A stretch of DNA of 5,285 nucleotides from contig JBLNBX010000064.1 in the NCBI GenBank assembly GCA_050260275.1, forward strand, positions 1 through 5,285, in the 5' to 3' direction. Position numbers and translations under genes: made by a program. The notes under the pieces are model-generated. The model searched no databases. It was not told the origin of the DNA and saw nothing but the letters and a program-made list of their open reading frames with translations. Below, one piece after another: positions 2,890-5,285 of the stretch (its first letter is position 1; each line of letters starts with the position of its first letter). This DNA is from DATMXS01 sp050260275 (GTDB taxonomy: Bacteria > Acidobacteriota > Terriglobia > Bryobacterales > Bryobacteraceae).

Positions 2890-5285
2890 TTAGTTCAGAC
2901 GCCGCTCACGCCCGGTCCTGTAGTACTTGTTTGGCGCGCCGGGCGTGGGAGCGCCCGCGGCGACGAGCGCTCCGGCGGCATGCGCTCTGGTCAATCCGGT
3001 AGTGAGCGTGATGCCTGAGCCGGAGACCTCCATGCCAGCCGCGTGCGCGAACTTGAGCGGTCTGGAAACGGTGATCGCGGCGCCGCGATCAGGTCGTCCG
3101 GGACCGCCGCGCGTGGCGGCGCGAACTGAGGCGACGACCGCCGTCTCGAAATTTGCGCCGCTGTCGATGTTGATGGTCTGGCCGACGCTGAAGCCTGTCA
3201 CGCCGGAGACAGGGATAACGGTGGCGCCCACGTTGGTGGCGGTGCTCACCGTGGTGGCGCCTGGCATCCCGACGTGCGCGATGACGGCGGTCTCGCTATC
3301 CGCGCCGGTACCAATTGTGATCGTCTGGCCTGCGCCGAAGCCTGCCACTGAGGCCACTTTGATGTTCGCAGAGCCGGCCACCGAAGCGGCGGTCAGGGTA
3401 GTGGTGGGCTGCACCAGGAAGTCCGTGCAGTTGCTGTCAGTGTCAAACCCGTCCGGGAAACGCCCGGCGCTCGTATTCGTTGGGTCGCGCGGGGTCACCG
3501 GTCCGTAGTTATATGCGGAGCCAGGAGATGGGACGAAGCAGCCTTTCTCATCGACCCCGGAAACCGCGTGGTAACCCTCAGCGGCCCACGGATCGGCAAG
3601 GATTCCGTAGTTGAGGCTATCAACGACCATGCCGGCCGCGTCACGGAGCACCATGCTGCCGGCGCTCCATGTGAGGTTCGTCCGTGCTGGATCCGGCGCA
3701 GTGAGCGTGGGCCCCCCGAACCACTGATCGGGCGCCCGAGATCCTTGATAGCCTGCGGTGGTGACCAGCGGGTCGCGCACAACCGAGTTGATCGCGTGAT
3801 TCCTGGCCAGCGGCCTGTCAAGCGTGATCCCGGTGCCGAGCGCCCGAATGGGCTCGTTGCTCGAGTGGGGGAACTTGGTGGCCGGCTCGAAGCTGATCCC
3901 GGTTCCCCTAACGCTGAAGGCCCAACTGGAGGCATGGCTGTATTTCAGCGGCTCAGCCAGGTCGAGGCCCGTGCCCGGATCCTCATCCGGCCCCAACGGG
4001 CCGCGGAAGGTGTTGCGAACCGATGGTGTGCCGACGCGCGTTACCGTCACGGTCTCAATTTTGTCGCCGACACCCAATCTGATCTTGTCGCCGACCGAGA
4101 TGTTGGCCGTGGTCGATACCTTAATATTGGTGTCGCCGGGTTTCGTGTCCGCCGATAGCCAGCCTTGCGTGCCGGGTTTGCCGACCGCCGTAACAGTGAC
4201 CACCTCGTACTGCTCGACAGACCTTGCGACGGCTGGGTAAGTGGCGCCGTATCCAAGTGCGATCTTCTGGCCGACCTCGAAGCCTTCGACGCTTGTAACG
4301 GGCACGTTGGTCGAGCCGGCGGGAATCGTGATCACCGGACCGTCGGGGAGTGGTTGCCACAGAGTGGTGGCGTTGCTGGCCGCCGTTCCGACGCTTACGA
4401 TCTTGCGAGTTTCCATCTCGGAGCCGGTGCCGATCTCGAGCGTATCGCCAGGCTTCATACCCTCAGTGCTCCGGACGTAAATGGTCGTATCGCCTGCGCG
4501 CGCGGGAACCGCGAGCCCGGAGTTGGACAAGCCGAGCAGGTAGAAGCCGCCCGGCGCCAGCTTCGTCCCGGCCGGGATCTTCACCGAGGAGAAGAGGGCC
4601 TCGGAGGCTGGGCGGACGGTGAGGGTCCAGTTGGAGATGTCGATGGTGCTGGAGCCGGCATTGTAGAGCTCGATGAACGAGTTCGTCTCATTCGCGGGAG
4701 GACCGGAGCTGATCCTGAACTCATTGATCTTGATCGGGCTAACGTTCCGCACCTTCTGGACTGCCGTCTCGGTCTGTTTCTGGCCGGTCACCCGGTTCGT
4801 CCAGGAAGCGCGTCCAACCAGGTCCCCGTTGAAGGCCGCCGGTCCCGAGGTGATCCTGAAGGTCGCGCTGGCGATGCCCCCCGGCGCAACCGGCCCGGGA
4901 ATCACCACCGACGCGCCGCTGGAGCCCACGGCCGAGGCGGTCCATCCTGCGGGCACGGAGATGCTCAACGTGATGTCTGCGGCGGGCGCGCCCGTGGTAT
5001 TCACGAACGTCACGGTGGTGTCCTGCGAGGAACGCGGCGAAAACGTCTGCACTCCCGGGGGTGCTGCAACAGCCGATGCGGGCGCCACGCTCAGCCTTTG
5101 CACGTCATATCTGGCAGCAACGATGTTGGCCTGAACCGATTGGTTGGTCTGCTCCGATGGGAAGGTTCCCCCGGCCGTCATGGCGCCTTCGTAGAAGGTA
5201 CCCTGCGCGCGGATGCTATTGTCCCCGCCGGCGCCCAGGACGATTGCCCCCTGCTTGCGCATCGGGTCATACGCGCGGCTGACGC
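2890..5285 (-). CDS. Secreted GH54 alpha-L-arabinofuranosidase with NEW3 and split lamin-tail domain, C-terminal part
   Basis: The frame is open through the right edge, so the start, signal peptide and most of the catalytic domain are outside; about 797 residues are visible. Numbering is from the methionine codon at 5260-5262, which is internal because the family motif AYDP precedes it. Residues -7 to 55 match the end of the GH54 (AbfB) fold: AYDPMRKQGAIVLG, GGDNS, AQGTFYEGAMT, VQANIVAARY. Asp14 in GGDNS probably corresponds to the acid/base Asp297 of Aspergillus AbfB; the nucleophile Glu is off the window. Residues about 75-175 look like a NEW3-type beta-sandwich. A lamin-tail domain starts at KINEF (178), reaches YLLGLSN (241-247), resumes near 499 (SMVLRDAAGMVVDSLNYG, then FPDGFDTDSN) and ends with TPGAPN (773-778). 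Repeat blocks fill the gaps at about 252-498 and 619-770. C575 and C612 are the only cysteines. The enzyme would release arabinose from arabinan or arabinoxylan outside the cell. The fungal family carries an arabinose-binding CBM42 instead of these modules. The stop is TAA. Confidence 0.85.
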   Translation of the reverse strand, partial: VSRAYDPMRKQGAIVLGAGGDNSIRAQGTFYEGAMTAGGTFPSEQTNQSVQANIVAARYDVQRLSVAPASAVAAPPGVQTFSPRSSQDTTVTFVNTTGAPAADITLSISVPAGWTASAVGSSGASVVIPGPVAPGGIASATFRITSGPAAFNGDLVGRASWTNRVTGQKQTETAVQKVRNVSPIKINEFRISSGPPANETNSFIELYNAGSSTIDISNWTLTVRPASEALFSSVKIPAGTKLAPGGFYLLGLSNSGLAVPARAGDTTIYVRSTEGMKPGDTLEIGTGSEMETRKIVSVGTAASNATTLWQPLPDGPVITIPAGSTNVPVTSVEGFEVGQKIALGYGATYPAVARSVEQYEVVTVTAVGKPGTQGWLSADTKPGDTNIKVSTTANISVGDKIRLGVGDKIETVTVTRVGTPSVRNTFRGPLGPDEDPGTGLDLAEPLKYSHASSWAFSVRGTGISFEPATKFPHSSNEPIRALGTGITLDRPLARNHAINSVVRDPLVTTAGYQGSRAPDQWFGGPTLTAPDPARTNLTWSAGSMVLRDAAGMVVDSLNYGILADPWAAEGYHAVSGVDEKGCFVPSPGSAYNYGPVTPRDPTNTSAGRFPDGFDTDSNCTDFLVQPTTTLTAASVAGSANIKVASVAGFGAGQTITIGTGADSETAVIAHVGMPGATTVSTATNVGATVIPVSGVTGFSVGQTINIDSGANFETAVVASVRAATRGGPGRPDRGAAITVSRPLKFAHAAGMEVSGSGITLTTGLTRAHAAGALVAAGAPTPGAPNKYYRTGRERRLN
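2953..3084 (-). repeat. Two 'H' modules (H4-H5) near the C-terminus
   Basis: Residues 727-749 and 748-770 repeat the plan of H1-H3: an AAIT or GSGIT strand, a PLKFAHAAG or LTRAHAAG turn with His at 740 and 761, and a V-x-x-G end. Spacing is 21 residues. They follow R4-R5 as H1-H3 follow R1-R3, and lie just before the TPGAPN end motif. Confidence 0.65.
3121..3378 (-). repeat. Second block of 37-residue modules (R4-R5)
   Basis: Residues 629-665 (DNA 3268-3378) and 678-714 (DNA 3121-3231) share GFxxGQTIxI, a G-A-x-x-ETAV strand and a V-x-x-V end, and resemble R1-R3. They are closer to each other than to the first block. At DNA level the GF..GQ segments of R2, R4 and R5 are also recognisably alike (plus-strand TCTGGCC followed by GAAGCCT near 3177, 3324 and 4268). 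Confidence 0.7.
3769..3975 (-). repeat. Three 23-residue 'GTGI...H' modules (H1-H3)
   Basis: The turns GTG start at residues 430, 453 and 476 and a conserved His follows at 443, 466 and 489, so the spacing is exactly 23 residues throughout. The pattern is GTGI-x-hydrophobic, then P-L or P-A, then H about 13 residues after the turn, then a short beta strand. They follow module R3 directly and end where the lamin-tail domain resumes. Confidence 0.65.
4030..4497 (-). repeat. First block of 37-residue modules (R1-R3) in the GH54 protein
   Basis: Three related modules occupy residues 256-292, 315-361 and 375-411 (DNA 4387-4497, 4180-4320 and 4030-4140). The shared pattern is G-D/S-T-x-I/V-x-V at the start, VGQKI or PGDTL with an I/L-G-x-G strand in the middle, and an ET-VTVTxVG ending. 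The second copy carries about ten extra residues (around TYPAVARSVEQYE). Linkers of 13-22 residues separate them. The pattern suggests small all-beta units; no catalytic motif is visible. They sit between the first and second parts of the lamin-tail domain. Confidence 0.7.

Noticed and set aside
2927..3508. Plus-strand open frame of 193 codons opposite the GH54 gene
   Set aside because: It is the antisense of the repeat modules; GC-rich codon structure keeps it open, and it has no start signal or family resemblance.
3568..4240. Two plus-strand open frames opposite the GH54 gene (3568-4158 and 3824-4240)
   Set aside because: They are shadows of a well-supported minus-strand protein with recognisable domains, and have no coding character of their own.
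2953..4497. CRISPR-like or satellite array in the repeat-rich gene
   Set aside because: The repeats are at protein level, diverged in DNA, in frame and of unequal spacing; they are coding modules.

Overview
This 5.3 kb stretch of GC-rich bacterial chromosome has three plus-strand protein genes (the first cut by the window edge), a tRNA-Val gene, a 335-bp gene-free region, and a long minus-strand gene that enters from the right edge and runs towards the tRNA. The style of the proteins suggests an acidobacterium or a similar soil polysaccharide degrader. The clues are the N-terminus and 'RPTQTT' wording of the ROK regulator, the two-PRC-barrel protein, and the GH54 enzyme with NEW3, lamin-tail and repeat modules. 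This is inference from remembered family resemblance, not from a search.

Left part (1-2407, all plus strand). Positions 1-312 hold the C-terminal 103 residues of a TauE/SafE-type membrane transporter. After a 173-bp gap with a GC hairpin and a good ribosome binding site comes a 221-residue protein of two PRC-barrel domains (486-1151). An 83-bp spacer contains a perfect head-to-tail pair of 13-mers (12/13 identical). It leads to a 390-residue ROK-family protein (1235-2407) with an N-terminal winged helix, an intact zinc motif and lost kinase residues, so it reads as a sugar-sensing transcription factor and not an enzyme.

Middle (2408-2889). A tRNA-Val(CAC) gene with encoded CCA (2478-2554) sits just after a plausible extended -10 promoter. 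Its T-stem has one A-C mismatch. The gene-free region after it holds an imperfect tandem repeat of about 38 bp, a lower-GC patch, and two strong GC hairpins that lie downstream of the minus-strand gene.

Right part (2890-5285, minus strand). This is the C-terminal 797 or so residues of a large secreted protein. It opens with the end of a GH54 alpha-L-arabinofuranosidase catalytic domain, including the GGDNS motif. A NEW3-like beta-sandwich follows, then a lamin-tail domain (LTD) that appears to be interrupted twice, in frame, by blocks of two recurring modules: a 37-residue type (five copies) and a 23-residue type (five copies). This split LTD is the most unusual thing in the window. The genes show no obvious shared pathway. 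The ROK regulator and the arabinofuranosidase could both concern plant sugars, but they are convergent and separated by the tRNA, so a regulatory link is only a guess. I saw no CRISPR array, insertion sequence, integrase or defence system.
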